In this document: one piece after another, positions 1-8,180 of the stretch
How positions within the stretch are numbered: the first letter of the stretch is position 1
How the letters are laid out: every line of letters starts with the position of its first letter
Assembly: GCA_030431975.1 (NCBI GenBank)
Contig: JAUIHP010000031.1
Coordinates: 1-54,570 of the forward strand
DNA from: a bacterium
GTDB lineage: Bacteria; Eisenbacteria; RBG-16-71-46; CAIMUX01
Direction: 5' to 3'
DNA: 54,570 bases
Notes under the pieces: model-generated
Databases searched by the model: none
The model's input: only the letters and a program-made list of their open reading frames with translations
What the model was told of the DNA's origin: nothing
Program-made: the position numbers and the translations under genes

Positions 1-2
1 GC

Positions 3-2048
3 AGCCTTGGCCCGTCCGAATCGACCGACTACATCGCGGTTGTTTCGGTCAGTGTTCCGGGAACGACGGCCCAGACAAGCTTCGAGGTTCCCCTCATTGC
101 TCCGACCAGTGTCGTCATCCAGTCGCTCTCGATCTTCAGCAGTCGGACCGAGGTTTCGGTCCAGGGCTCGGGCGGTACCGAGGAAGCGGCGATTTCGGTC
201 CAGGCTTTCGACAGCCAGGGTCGCGCCGTCGGTAGCGGCTTTGCCATCGATTTCAGTGTCGTCGAGGGACCGTCCGGTGGTGAGAGTCTGAACTCCGCCG
301 GTTGGGGTCCGATCACGCTGCTGACCAATGCTGAGGGCCAGGCCACGGCCATCTTCCGCTCCGGTGACCTTTCCGGACCGGTCGAGATCCAGGCCCAGTA
401 CGAAGATCTGACCACGACGGTCCACGTCGGCATGGCTGCCGCGGACGTCGGGGGAGTGGAGTGCCGCGCCGACTCGACGTCGCTCGTTCCGGGCAACACG
501 TCGACGGTTTGGGCCTTCGTCTACGACTCGAACCACAACGCGGTTCCGGACGGCACGGTCGTCTGGTTCTCCGCGGACGAAGGTTTGATCGACGGCAATG
601 AAGGTGGCGGTACCTCCGTCACCCAGGACGGAATCGCCTCGGCGACCTTCACCGCCACTCCGAATACGGACATCGGTGACGGAACCGTCGAAATCGAAGT
701 CGAAGCTTCGGGCGCTGAAGTCTGCCGGACCTTCATCGAAGTGACCCGCGCTCCGTCGCAACTGACCAACGTGCTGCTCAATTCGGTGCGCGCCGAGATC
801 GGTGTCCGCGGTACGGGTGAGGTCGAACAGACCGTCATCCGCGCCCAGGGTGTCGATGGCTACGGCGTACCGGTGGGCGCCGGGATTCCGGTGACCTTCA
901 GCATCGTTGCCGGTCCGGAAGGCGGAGAGTCCTTCCTCGCCTCGGACGGTCCGGTCACGGTCGAGACCAATGCGTCCGGAACCGCTTCGGTGACCCTGGT
1001 TGCCGGAACCGTCTCCGGAACCATCGTTGTTCAGGCCGAGTCCGGCGGTGTCACTTCGGACCACGCCTCGATCGCGGTGGCGGCTGGACCGCCGGCCAAC
1101 ATCTACATGGGCGCCGCGGAGTGCAACGTCCTCGCTTCTCGTCGCATCAACGTCGAGAACGACGTCGTCATCCTGGTCGCCGACCAGTACAACAACCCGG
1201 TCCGTGACAATACGGTTGTCTACATGACGACCGACTATGGTGTCGTCCGCGGGGACAACACCGGTGGTCTCGGTTCCGACGTCACCGTCGCCGGAGTCGC
1301 CGGCGGTCAGTGGCTCTCCAACGGCTACGGGGGTATCGTCACGCTGACGGCGTCCACGTCTGGAGGAACGCTCTCGACGACGACGTCCTTCATCGCCTCC
1401 GACGATCCGTTCTCAGCCGAGATCCTTTCGCCGTCGACCGACGTGCCGATTGAGATCGCGGCCGACGGTGAATCCGACTTCGTGGTCTGGGCCGAGGTTC
1501 TCGACTTCAACGGGATGTTCGTCCTTCCGGCCGAACTGTTCTGGGAGACCGAGTTCGGTGAAGTCACGGAGTCCGATCCGAGTGCGGACGGGTGCGGTTC
1601 CAGTGTCGCGCGCGGCGTCTACAAGTCGAAGACCCTGGAGCAGGACTTCAGCGTCACGACTCCGGACGACGGAATCGGCGCAGTGGACGTGCTCAACGTC
1701 TCCACGGGCTACGGCGGAGTCTCCGACCAGCTCACCGTTCACCTGACGACCGGTCGCTCGAACAGTGACGAGTCCAAGGTGGAGTTGGGCGGTTCGGCCT
1801 TCGCGGGCAGCTCCGTCAACTTCCTCGTCGAGATCAAGGATCGGAACGGGAACCCGCTGGGTGGACACACCGTCGAGGTCAGCGTCTCGGACGGCTCGAT
1901 CACCATCGGCGGGGCCACGGACTCCTACGGTCAGATCGCGGGAACGTTCAACGCTCCGGCCGATCCTGGACAGGTCTTCATGACCGTCGTCGACACGGAT
2001 CCCAACTATGGTGGTCTCATCCTCACGGAGCTGATCGACGTCCAGTAA
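3..2048 (+). CDS. Ig-like repeat surface/secreted protein (5' truncated)
   Basis: The frame is open from the first complete codon of the window, so the start and any signal peptide lie outside; 681 residues are visible. The protein is built from tandem beta-sandwich units of roughly 90-110 residues, each with an invasin/Big_1-like pattern: a segment like VPDGTVVWFSADEG, then a glycine-rich turn, then TxxGxAxATFTA and a closing beta strand. It is rich in Thr, Ser, Val, Gly and Asp, with very few Cys or Lys. Such arrays are usually extracellular stalks or adhesins, or parts of secreted proteins; the specific ligand cannot be told. The last unit (from about 1765) ends at LTELIDVQ and carries no FlgD-like sorting domain, so export must depend on the missing N-terminus. 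A strong intrinsic terminator follows, so it is not cotranscribed with the microcompartment genes downstream. Confidence 0.85.
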   Translation, partial: SLGPSESTDYIAVVSVSVPGTTAQTSFEVPLIAPTSVVIQSLSIFSSRTEVSVQGSGGTEEAAISVQAFDSQGRAVGSGFAIDFSVVEGPSGGESLNSAGWGPITLLTNAEGQATAIFRSGDLSGPVEIQAQYEDLTTTVHVGMAAADVGGVECRADSTSLVPGNTSTVWAFVYDSNHNAVPDGTVVWFSADEGLIDGNEGGGTSVTQDGIASATFTATPNTDIGDGTVEIEVEASGAEVCRTFIEVTRAPSQLTNVLLNSVRAEIGVRGTGEVEQTVIRAQGVDGYGVPVGAGIPVTFSIVAGPEGGESFLASDGPVTVETNASGTASVTLVAGTVSGTIVVQAESGGVTSDHASIAVAAGPPANIYMGAAECNVLASRRINVENDVVILVADQYNNPVRDNTVVYMTTDYGVVRGDNTGGLGSDVTVAGVAGGQWLSNGYGGIVTLTASTSGGTLSTTTSFIASDDPFSAEILSPSTDVPIEIAADGESDFVVWAEVLDFNGMFVLPAELFWETEFGEVTESDPSADGCGSSVARGVYKSKTLEQDFSVTTPDDGIGAVDVLNVSTGYGGVSDQLTVHLTTGRSNSDESKVELGGSAFAGSSVNFLVEIKDRNGNPLGGHTVEVSVSDGSITIGGATDSYGQIAGTFNAPADPGQVFMTVVDTDPNYGGLILTELIDVQ

Positions 2049-2107
2049 GCGGCACTGGGGGGATCGACCCAAAACCCGGGTCGAATCTCCCAAATCGCAG
2101 TGAACAC

Positions 2108-2150
2108 AGAACCCGCGGCTCGTTGTCGAGCGGCGGGTTCTCACTTTTTT
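2108..2150 (+). terminator. Intrinsic terminator after Ig-like gene
   Basis: A 9-bp stem, AGAACCCGC pairing with GCGGGTTCT, encloses an inner GCTCG/CGAGC stem with a TTGT loop; CAC and a six-T run follow. A second hairpin (TCGACCC/GGGTCGA, 2064-2084) lies just upstream of it. Confidence 0.85.
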
Positions 2151-2514
2151 GCGGCCGGGCAGCGTCAAGAGGTCAAAGGATTTGCCCTACCCGGCATCCC
2201 GCGGGCAGCGCCTCCGGTCCCGCCGACCGGCCTTGCGGCACGGGGATTGAATCTTCTCCAGGCAAGAAGCTGACGAAATCCCCTGTCGGTCGGGACACCG
2301 TCGCGTTGGCTTGGCGCTCAACTTGCTTTAGCGTCCAAGCTCTTCGCGGTCGCCCCACCTCGGACGGGGGATTTCGCATTTCCCCCGATTCCCTCCTTTG
2401 CTACCGTCGCCCGCCAGGAAGGCAGGCGGATCGTCAACCCTGCTGAGACGCATCAACGGCACTATGCGACCTGAAGGACGTCCTTCCGGGAGTCCGGGTC
2501 GAGGAGGGTATGGC
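2151..2514. other. Gene-free leader upstream of BMC operon
   Basis: No credible gene is seen. The stretch holds a weak promoter candidate (2306-2334), a G5A/TC5 hairpin at 2366-2386, a perfect 14-bp palindrome GAAGGACGTCCTTC at 2473-2486, and a GAGGAGG ribosome binding site at 2501-2507 that serves the BMC-H gene. The palindrome lies in the untranslated leader, where an operator could sit; that is only a suggestion. Confidence 0.5.
2306..2334 (+). promoter_or_regulatory. Candidate promoter of BMC operon
   Basis: TTGGCT at 2306-2311 and TAGCGT at 2329-2334 are separated by 17 bp. The -10 hexamer is identical to that of the better promoter at 5526-5555. The -35 is weak. Confidence 0.4.
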
Positions 2515-2808
2515 ATGGAAGAGGCTCTCGGCCTCATCGAGACGCGGGGATTCGTGGCCATGGTCGAAGCGACCGACGCCATGCTGAAGGCGGCACGGGT
2601 ATCCCTGGTCGGTTACGAGAAGATCGGCGGCGGATTCGTCACGACGATCATTCGCGGTGACGTCGCCGCGTGTCGGGCCGCAACGGAAGCGGGAAGCCTG
2701 GCTGCGAGCAAGGTGGGGGAGGTCATCTCCGTGCACGTCATTCCGCGTCCACACGCGGGCGTCGACGAGGGACTCCCGGTCCGCGCCAAGACTGCGGCCG
2801 GCAAGTAG
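2515..2808 (+). CDS. Microcompartment shell protein, BMC-H (single BMC domain)
   Basis: A 97-residue hexamer-forming shell protein of the PduA/EutM/CcmK family. The whole length is one BMC domain: [19 protein letters not shown], then a [16 protein letters not shown] segment (pore-side helix and the conserved Lys at the hexamer edge), [16 protein letters not shown], and the typical ending [11 protein letters not shown]. The chosen ATG has GAGGAGG 7 nt upstream; the frame stays open upstream, but earlier starts would add a tail foreign to the family. It is the first gene of a tight cluster with BMC-P, aldehyde dehydrogenase, BMC-T and a second BMC-P, and would form the flat facets of the polyhedral shell. 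Confidence 0.96.
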   Translation: MEEALGLIETRGFVAMVEATDAMLKAARVSLVGYEKIGGGFVTTIIRGDVAACRAATEAGSLAASKVGEVISVHVIPRPHAGVDEGLPVRAKTAAGK

Positions 2809-2820
2809 GAAGCGTCTCCA

Positions 2821-3108
2821 TTGCTCCTCGGTCGAGTCACCGGAACCGTCGTTGCGACGCGGAAGGATGCCAACCTCACGGGTCTGCGCCTTCTTCTGGT
2901 CGAAGAACTGGGCTCTGAACTTCAGGGCACGGGTAAGTTCGTCGTCGCCGCTGACGCGGTCAGCGCCGGGCCCGGTGAAGTGGTCCTCTATGCGAGCGGC
3001 AGCTCGGCCCGGCTGACCGAGGTGACAAAGGACAAACCGGTCGATGCCGTTCTCGTAGCCATCGTCGACACCATCGACGAAGACGGCGAACTTCGATTCT
3101 CGAAATGA
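2821..3108 (+). CDS. Microcompartment vertex protein, BMC-P (EutN/CcmL family)
   Basis: A 95-residue EutN/CcmL-type protein, the pentamer that caps the vertices of a BMC shell. The start MLLGRVTGTVVATRKDANL is diagnostic, followed by the beta-barrel strands around LRLLLVEEL and GPGEVVLYASGSSAR, and ending in DAVLVAIVDTIDED. The start codon is TTG at 2821 with AGGAAG 8 nt upstream. The stop overlaps the ATG of the aldehyde dehydrogenase by 4 nt, so the two are likely translationally coupled. It differs from the second BMC-P gene of this cluster at 5239, so the shell may have two kinds of vertex. Confidence 0.95.
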   Translation: MLLGRVTGTVVATRKDANLTGLRLLLVEELGSELQGTGKFVVAADAVSAGPGEVVLYASGSSARLTEVTKDKPVDAVLVAIVDTIDEDGELRFSK

Positions 3109-4559
3109 AAGAACTGCCTCCGCTAAGCCCCGCGGAAGTGGGCGAGATCGTGGACGAGGTCCTGGCGCGGCTGGGTTCCCGTAACGCGGCTTCCGCGAGT
3201 GCGAACGCGAATGCGGAACCTTCCGTCTCTTTGCGGGGACTGACACCCGACCTCGACGATGCCATGGAAAGGGCTCGCCGAAGCTTTGCGGCCCTGAACG
3301 CCGGCACGCTGGAAGACCGGGCGCGATTCATCGAGATCATGCGCGAGGTGGGCCGTCGCAAGGCGCCGGTTGTGGCCCGGATGGCCGCAGAGGAAACCCG
3401 ACTCGGACGTGTCGAGGACAAGATCCAGAAGAACCTTCTGGTCGCCAACAAGACTCCGGGTATCGAGATCCTGGAACCCTGGGCCGCCACCGGCGACCAC
3501 GGTCTCACCCTGCAGGAGTTGGCTCCCTGGGGTGTGATTGCCGCCATCACGCCTTCGACCAATCCGACCGAGACCATTCTCTGCAACGGCATCGGTATGG
3601 TCGCCGCCGGCAACGCCGTCGTCTTCTGCCCGCACCCGTTGGCCCGGAAAGTCTCGGCCTATCTGATCGGCGCGATCAATCAAGCCATCGTAGAGGCGGG
3701 CGGACCGGATTCGTTGTTGGTAGGACTCCTCGAACCGACGATCGACAAGGCGCAGGCGTTGATGCGTCATCCCGGTTCGAGATTCCTCGTCGTCACGGGC
3801 GGTCCCGGCGTCGTCGCCGAGGCCATGCGTTCCGGCAAACGGGTCGTTGGCGCCGGACCGGGTAACCCGCCGGCTGTCGTGGATGAAACTGCAGACATCC
3901 AGAAGGCGGGACGGGATCTTGTCCGCGGCGCCTCTCTCGACAACAACATCATCTGCACCGACGAGAAAGAAGTCTTCGCCGTCTCGCAGATCACGGACTC
4001 CCTGAAAGAGTCCATGCGGGCGCACGGTGCATTCGAGATTCACGGCGGCCAGATCGAGAAAGTCGCCGAACTCGTGCTTCAGTCCGGCGAGCGTCGCGAT
4101 CCGCGCGCCATGCACGTCAAGAAGGACTGGGTCGGGCAGGACGCGGCCAAGATCCTTCAGGCGATCGGAGTGAGGACGGATCAGGATCCGCGTCTCATCA
4201 TCGCCGAAGTCGACGCCGAGCATCCTTTCGTGTGGACGGAAATGCTGATGCCGATTCTCCCGGTGGTTCGGGTACGGGACGCGGAAGCCGCGATGGACCT
4301 GGCCATCGAAGCCGAGAAGGGAAACCGTCACACGGCCAGCATGCACAGCCACGATGTCGATCGGTTGAGCCGAATGGCGCGCCGTGTCGACTGCTCCATC
4401 TTCATCAAGAACGGTCCCAACTTCAGCGGTCTGGGAATGGGTGGGGAGGGATACACTTCGTTCACCATTGCCGGGCCGACGGGAGACGGCATGACCACCG
4501 CCCGAACTTTTTCACGTCGCCGACGCTGCACGTTGGTCGACGCCTTTCGGATCGTGTGA
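3105..4559 (+). CDS. BMC-associated CoA-acylating aldehyde dehydrogenase (PduP/EutE type)
   Basis: A 484-residue aldehyde dehydrogenase that would oxidise an aldehyde inside the microcompartment to acyl-CoA with NAD+. Residues 8-24 form an amphipathic helix (SPAEVGEIVDEVLARLG) followed by an Ala/Ser/Asn linker, the usual layout of a BMC encapsulation peptide. The NAD-binding region contains ITPSTNPTETI and FCPHPLARK, and the nucleophile is Cys284 in DNNIICTDEKE, as in PduP and EutE. No other enzyme is encoded in the cluster, so the parent substrate is unknown: propanal-, acetaldehyde- or lactaldehyde-type chemistry are all possible. It overlaps its neighbours by 4 nt upstream and 1 nt downstream. 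The C-terminus after MTTARTF (SRRRRCTLVDAFRIV) matches the family. Confidence 0.95.
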   Translation: MKELPPLSPAEVGEIVDEVLARLGSRNAASASANANAEPSVSLRGLTPDLDDAMERARRSFAALNAGTLEDRARFIEIMREVGRRKAPVVARMAAEETRLGRVEDKIQKNLLVANKTPGIEILEPWAATGDHGLTLQELAPWGVIAAITPSTNPTETILCNGIGMVAAGNAVVFCPHPLARKVSAYLIGAINQAIVEAGGPDSLLVGLLEPTIDKAQALMRHPGSRFLVVTGGPGVVAEAMRSGKRVVGAGPGNPPAVVDETADIQKAGRDLVRGASLDNNIICTDEKEVFAVSQITDSLKESMRAHGAFEIHGGQIEKVAELVLQSGERRDPRAMHVKKDWVGQDAAKILQAIGVRTDQDPRLIIAEVDAEHPFVWTEMLMPILPVVRVRDAEAAMDLAIEAEKGNRHTASMHSHDVDRLSRMARRVDCSIFIKNGPNFSGLGMGGEGYTSFTIAGPTGDGMTTARTFSRRRRCTLVDAFRIV

Positions 4560-5239
4560 TGACGTCCATGCGCCGCGAAGCTCTGGCCGTTCTCGAACTG
4601 CCCGAAATCCACGAAGGTCTGCGCGTCGTCGACGCTATGGTCAAAGAGGCGGTCGTCGAAATCCTCGGGGCCACCCCGGTGCCGCCGGGACGCTTTCTCA
4701 TCATCGTCAGCGGCGGTGTGGCCGAGGTCGAGTCGGCGTGGGGGAAAGGACTGGGGATCGCCGGCACGACACGGGACCAGCTCTTTCTGGCCGAGTTCGC
4801 CCCAGAGATCCTGCAGGCCACCGAAGCCTTGCGAAGTCGAACGACGGTCGGGTCTCCGCCCGGGGTTTCGAGCGCTTCGGAAACGCCCCCGACTCCTTTC
4901 GCCCCCGGCGGTGGAATGTGGGCGACTCCTGCCGACTGTTTGGGTGTCTTCCAAACGCGTTCTGTTTCGTCCGGTATCGATGCCGCCGACCGGCTGATCA
5001 AAGGTACCCGGACCCGTCTTCACCACCTGCACCTGGCCCGTGGCATCGCCGGTCAGTCCTTCGGAGTGCTTTCGGGGACGGAGGACATGGTCGAGGCCGC
5101 CCTGGAAATGGCTCGTGAACGAGGAGAGCACCATGCGCAGTGGGTCGGCTCGTCCATGGTGCGCAATGTCGATCCGGCGGTCGCGGCGCGGCTCGCCGAC
5201 ACGCCGTGGGGCTTCTTTGGCGGGCAGGAGCTGCTCTGA
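4559..5239 (+). CDS. Microcompartment tandem-domain shell protein, BMC-T (PduT-like)
   Basis: A 226-residue pseudohexamer (trimer) shell protein with two BMC domains. The first covers about residues 7-90 (ALAVLELPEIHEGLRVVDAM, FLIIVSGGVAEVESA); the second is about residues 120-215 (CLGVFQTRSVSSGIDAADR, FGVLSGTEDMVEAAL). A Pro/Ser-rich linker of about 30 residues joins them, making the protein longer than PduT (about 184 aa). PduT has an Fe-S-binding Cys in the motif TICPGKF; here the aligned stretch is TPVPPGRF, so the pore Cys is absent and an Fe-S redox role is unlikely. The start is the ATG embedded in the previous stop (TGATG, 1-nt overlap), and it ends in the same arrangement with the next gene. 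Confidence 0.93.
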   Translation: MTSMRREALAVLELPEIHEGLRVVDAMVKEAVVEILGATPVPPGRFLIIVSGGVAEVESAWGKGLGIAGTTRDQLFLAEFAPEILQATEALRSRTTVGSPPGVSSASETPPTPFAPGGGMWATPADCLGVFQTRSVSSGIDAADRLIKGTRTRLHHLHLARGIAGQSFGVLSGTEDMVEAALEMARERGEHHAQWVGSSMVRNVDPAVAARLADTPWGFFGGQELL

Positions 5240-5529
5240 TGGAAACGGCTCTGGTTCGGGGGACGGTCGTCGCGACGCACTGCGTGCCTTCCTTCCGTGG
5301 ACAGAAGCTCCTCTGGATCGAACCGCTGGACGACGAGGGAGAACCTACGGGGCGCCGATTGGTGGCCGTCGACACGACCCAGTCCGGTCCGGGCACCTGC
5401 GTGTTCTTCGTGCGTTCGCGTGAGGCCGCCGAAGCCCTCGATGACCCGTCGACTCCGGCGGACGCGGCCATCCTGGGGATCGTCGACGCTTCGGACCGTG
5501 ACACATCTTCAGGTCCGATTGCCCGTTGA
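5239..5529 (+). CDS. Second microcompartment vertex protein, BMC-P (EutN/CcmL family)
   Basis: A 96-residue EutN/CcmL-family pentamer protein. It begins METALVRGTVVATHCVPSF, continues with LLWIEPLDDEGEP and VDTTQSGPGTCVFFV, and ends AAILGIVDASD, matching the fold of the first BMC-P but with clearly different sequence. The ATG overlaps the BMC-T stop by 1 nt. The frame is open further upstream, but that extension is the shadow of BMC-T. A second vertex paralogue is common in metabolosome loci. It is the last BMC gene: the next promoter overlaps its final codons (5526). Confidence 0.92.
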   Translation: METALVRGTVVATHCVPSFRGQKLLWIEPLDDEGEPTGRRLVAVDTTQSGPGTCVFFVRSREAAEALDDPSTPADAAILGIVDASDRDTSSGPIAR

Positions 5530-5555
5530 CAGTGCCCAAGTAAGTCCGCTAGCGT
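5526..5555 (+). promoter_or_regulatory. Promoter of COX24-like small gene
   Basis: A perfect -35 TTGACA (5526-5531), an 18-bp spacer, then TAGCGT (5550-5555). The same geometry recurs upstream of five other genes in the window. It lies at the end of the BMC-P coding region, about 90 bp before the small ORF. Confidence 0.75.
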
Positions 5556-5642
5556 CACCATTTAGCAGTTCAGAACACGTGGCGAGGGCCCGGTGCGACC
5601 TTCTCGATCCGGCGCCGACTCGCGAGAAAGGATCCAGCCTCG

Positions 5643-5744
5643 ATGGGATGTGGCAAAAAGCGTAAGCGCAAGAAGATTGCGACGCACAAGCGTAAGAAGA
5701 GATTGCGGAAGAATCGCCACAAGAAGCGGCAGTGGCAGAAGTAG
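5643..5744 (+). CDS. AURKAIP1/COX24-domain small basic protein (putative ribosome-associated)
   Basis: A 33-residue peptide, MGCGKKRKRKKIATHKRKK at its start and RLRKNRHKKRQWQK at its end, more than half Lys/Arg. It closely resembles the short AURKAIP1/COX24-domain proteins of Bacteroidetes and relatives, which carry a KKRKRxKxxTHKRKKRLRKNRHKK core and relate to the mitochondrial mS38/COX24 and mycobacterial bS22 family of small-subunit ribosome proteins. A GAAAGGA ribosome binding site lies about 11 nt upstream. The gene has its own strong promoter and a GC-rich hairpin after it, so it is an independent, probably highly expressed unit. Family recognition is from memory of the motif; ribosome binding is inferred. 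Confidence 0.88.
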   Translation: MGCGKKRKRKKIATHKRKKRLRKNRHKKRQWQK

Positions 5745-5804
5745 CCACCGCGCGGCGGTGGTGAGCGCGCCCATTCGCGGGCGCGCCAGCTTCCAGAATC
5801 GAAT

Positions 5805-5837
5805 AGACCCCGGGTGGCCAGGTGCGGCCCGGGGTCT
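5805..5837 (+). terminator. Hairpin terminator after COX24-like gene
   Basis: A perfect 10-bp stem AGACCCCGGG/CCCGGGGTCT with a 13-nt loop, followed by CTGTGTTG, so the U-tract is poor. The position between two transcription units supports a terminator role. Confidence 0.6.
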
Positions 5838-5957
5838 CTGTGTTGGGTCGGGTTGGGCTATGCCGGGTTGGGCCGCGCCGGGCCGGCACACGTCGGGCTG
5901 GCACACGTCGAATGATGGATTTCGACTGAATGGACGTCAGCTAATGGAACTCCGCTG

Positions 5958-8180
5958 ATGGAAGTGACCGGCTCCGTTCGCGGCACCCGCAGTGGTCTCC
6001 ACTTTCTCATCCGTGAGGATGGCGGAGACGACCTGCTCATCGCCGGCGACTCTTTGCACGGCGCCGTGCACGGCGACCGCGTCCGTGTCGTTCTCTTCCC
6101 GCGCCACGACGACTTCCGGCCCCTCGCCGTCGTCGAGGAGATCCTCGAGCGGCCTCATCCGCACTTCACCGGTGATCTCGTCCGCGAAGGCAAGCACTAC
6201 CACGTGCGGCCGGACTCCCCGCTGTTGCCGGAGCGGCTTGCCATCCGTCTGGGAACGGTTTCTCCGGTGGCCGGCGCCAAGGTCCTCTTCCGGTTGGAAA
6301 ACAAGGACGGGAAGCACCCGACCCCTTACGGAATTCTCGAAGAGGTTCTGGGGGAAGGGCAGGATGCCCGGTTGGACCTGTGGGTCCTCGGGCACGAGTT
6401 CGGTCTGGCCACTCGTTTCTCCGAGGAGGCCGAAGAGGAGGCAGCCGCGGCAGCCTCCGACACCGCACCGTCCCCGGAGCAGAAGGACGAGGACACGCGT
6501 CGCCGTGATCTGCGCGACCACTTCGTCGTTACCATCGACCCGATCGAAGCGAAGGATTTCGACGACGCCATCTCGATCGAACCCTTGGCCGGTGGTACGG
6601 ACCGGGTCTTCGTCCATGTCGCGGACGTCACCTACTACGTGCGCGAGGGGAGCGTTCTCGACGAGGAAGCGCGCGCGCGGGGAACCAGCGTCTACTTTGC
6701 CGGCGGCGTGTTTCCGATGCTTCCCGAATCCCTTTCCGCCGGGGCCGCGTCCCTTTCTCCCGAAACGGACAAGCGGACGATGACCGCGGTGCTCGATGTG
6801 GACGAAGACGGGGCCGTGCACTTCGTTGAGGTGACGAGGGGTTGGGTGCGCAGTCGGCGCCGCTTCGCCTACGAGGAAGTGCAGGAGTTTCTCGACGCCG
6901 AAGGCTTGAGTGTGAAGCGAAGTGGGTCCGTTGATGACGATCGCACGACACGGGACTCGGACTCCGACTCTATTGCGAGTCGAGACTCAGGGAGCACTCC
7001 ACGAATCGACGCCGCCGCCGCCGAAACCCTACGCAAGATGCACGAGGTGGCCTCCCGGCTTCGGAAGCGCCGTTTCGCGGACGGCGGCTTTCAACTCGAT
7101 CTGCCCGAAGCGAAGATTCACCTGGGCGCCAACGGCATCCCCCGACGCATCGATCGCCGCGTCCAACTGGAAGCGCACTGGATCATCGAAGAGTTCATGA
7201 TCGCCGCCAATCGCGGGGTCGGAACCTGGGCCCGGAAGCGCGAGATTCCGTTTCTCTTTCGCATTCATGAACCGCCGGAGAGCGACGCCATCGACCGGTT
7301 TGCCATCACGGCGAAGACGCTCATGCCGCGCGCACGAATGCGCGACCTTCTGGACATTCCGTTTCTTCGGCGCTGGCTGGCCGCACTGCCCGGACAGGAC
7401 CCGATTACCTGGGTCGTCCACCGGTTCTTCCTGAGAGCCATGCAAAAGGCGGTCTATTCCCATCGCGACGTCGGGCACTTCGGTTTGGGGATCGACGGGT
7501 ACGCGCACTTCACGTCTCCGATCCGTCGCTATCCGGACTTCTTCGATCATCGTCGTCTCAAGGAAGCGATGGACGGGCGGGAGGTCGCCGACAGCGCGCC
7601 CGATGCGGCGACCTTGGCCCGCGCCTGCAGCGCCGCCGAGGGTCGGGCCGAGGATGCCGAGCGGGAGATGGCGCTCCTCAAGACGGTGCGCTATCTGCAG
7701 CAGAAGGAAGGAAAGACCTATCCCGGATTCGTGACCGCACTGACTCACCGCGGCCTCTACATCGAGCTTCTGACTTTTCCGGCGGAGGGGTTCGTGCCCA
7801 GGGCCAACCTTCCGAACGGAACGGAGTTTGTCGAAGAGCGCATGGCCTGGATCGAACGGAGGGCCAAGTGGGAGCTTCGCCCGGGGGACAAAGTCATCGT
7901 CCAGGTCGTTCTTGCCGACGTCCGGAAGCGTCGGATCGAGTTCCGGATTCTGGAGACGGTGCGGGGGCCCAAGTCCGCCCGACTTCTTCCACTGCACGAG
8001 AACGAGGGCCGGGGCCGGAAGCCGCGGGGACGGGGCAAGGGTCGCGGTAAGGGCCGGGACGGGGAGCGCCATGGGCGTCGAGGGTCGGGGACGGCCAGGG
8101 GGAAGGGTAAGCGGCCCGGATCCAGCGGCGGGCGAAACTCCGCCAAGGCCGGACGTCGGGGGCGGAAACGGCCACGCTGA
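5958..8180 (+). CDS. rnr: Ribonuclease R (RNB family 3'-5' exoribonuclease)
   Basis: A 740-residue RNase II/R protein that degrades structured RNA 3' to 5' in the cytoplasm. The catalytic RNB signature DPIEAKDFDDAISI starts at residue 194; HVADVTYYVREGS and SPIRRYPDFFDHR are further RNB hallmarks. An S1-type segment follows (GFVTALTHRGLYIEL), and then a very basic Gly/Arg/Lys tail of about 60 residues, as in RNase R rather than RNase II. The N-terminal cold-shock part is short. A Ser/Asp/Arg-rich stretch unlike the family (SGSVDDDRTTRDSDSDSIAS, about residues 322-345) is inserted inside the RNB domain. The start is the ATG at 5958; an ATG out of frame lies 14 nt earlier. Confidence 0.95.
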   Translation: MEVTGSVRGTRSGLHFLIREDGGDDLLIAGDSLHGAVHGDRVRVVLFPRHDDFRPLAVVEEILERPHPHFTGDLVREGKHYHVRPDSPLLPERLAIRLGTVSPVAGAKVLFRLENKDGKHPTPYGILEEVLGEGQDARLDLWVLGHEFGLATRFSEEAEEEAAAAASDTAPSPEQKDEDTRRRDLRDHFVVTIDPIEAKDFDDAISIEPLAGGTDRVFVHVADVTYYVREGSVLDEEARARGTSVYFAGGVFPMLPESLSAGAASLSPETDKRTMTAVLDVDEDGAVHFVEVTRGWVRSRRRFAYEEVQEFLDAEGLSVKRSGSVDDDRTTRDSDSDSIASRDSGSTPRIDAAAAETLRKMHEVASRLRKRRFADGGFQLDLPEAKIHLGANGIPRRIDRRVQLEAHWIIEEFMIAANRGVGTWARKREIPFLFRIHEPPESDAIDRFAITAKTLMPRARMRDLLDIPFLRRWLAALPGQDPITWVVHRFFLRAMQKAVYSHRDVGHFGLGIDGYAHFTSPIRRYPDFFDHRRLKEAMDGREVADSAPDAATLARACSAAEGRAEDAEREMALLKTVRYLQQKEGKTYPGFVTALTHRGLYIELLTFPAEGFVPRANLPNGTEFVEERMAWIERRAKWELRPGDKVIVQVVLADVRKRRIEFRILETVRGPKSARLLPLHENEGRGRKPRGRGKGRGKGRDGERHGRRGSGTARGKGKRPGSSGGRNSAKAGRRGRKRPR

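Noticed and set aside
2123-2446. 107-codon plus-strand frame after the Ig-like gene
   Set aside because: It starts inside the terminator stem, and its composition (Arg/Pro/Gly) is that of random GC-rich sequence.
3123-4352. 409-codon minus-strand frame opposite the aldehyde dehydrogenase
   Set aside because: Shadow frame: low-complexity translation without recognisable motif, fully overlapped by a well-conserved enzyme.
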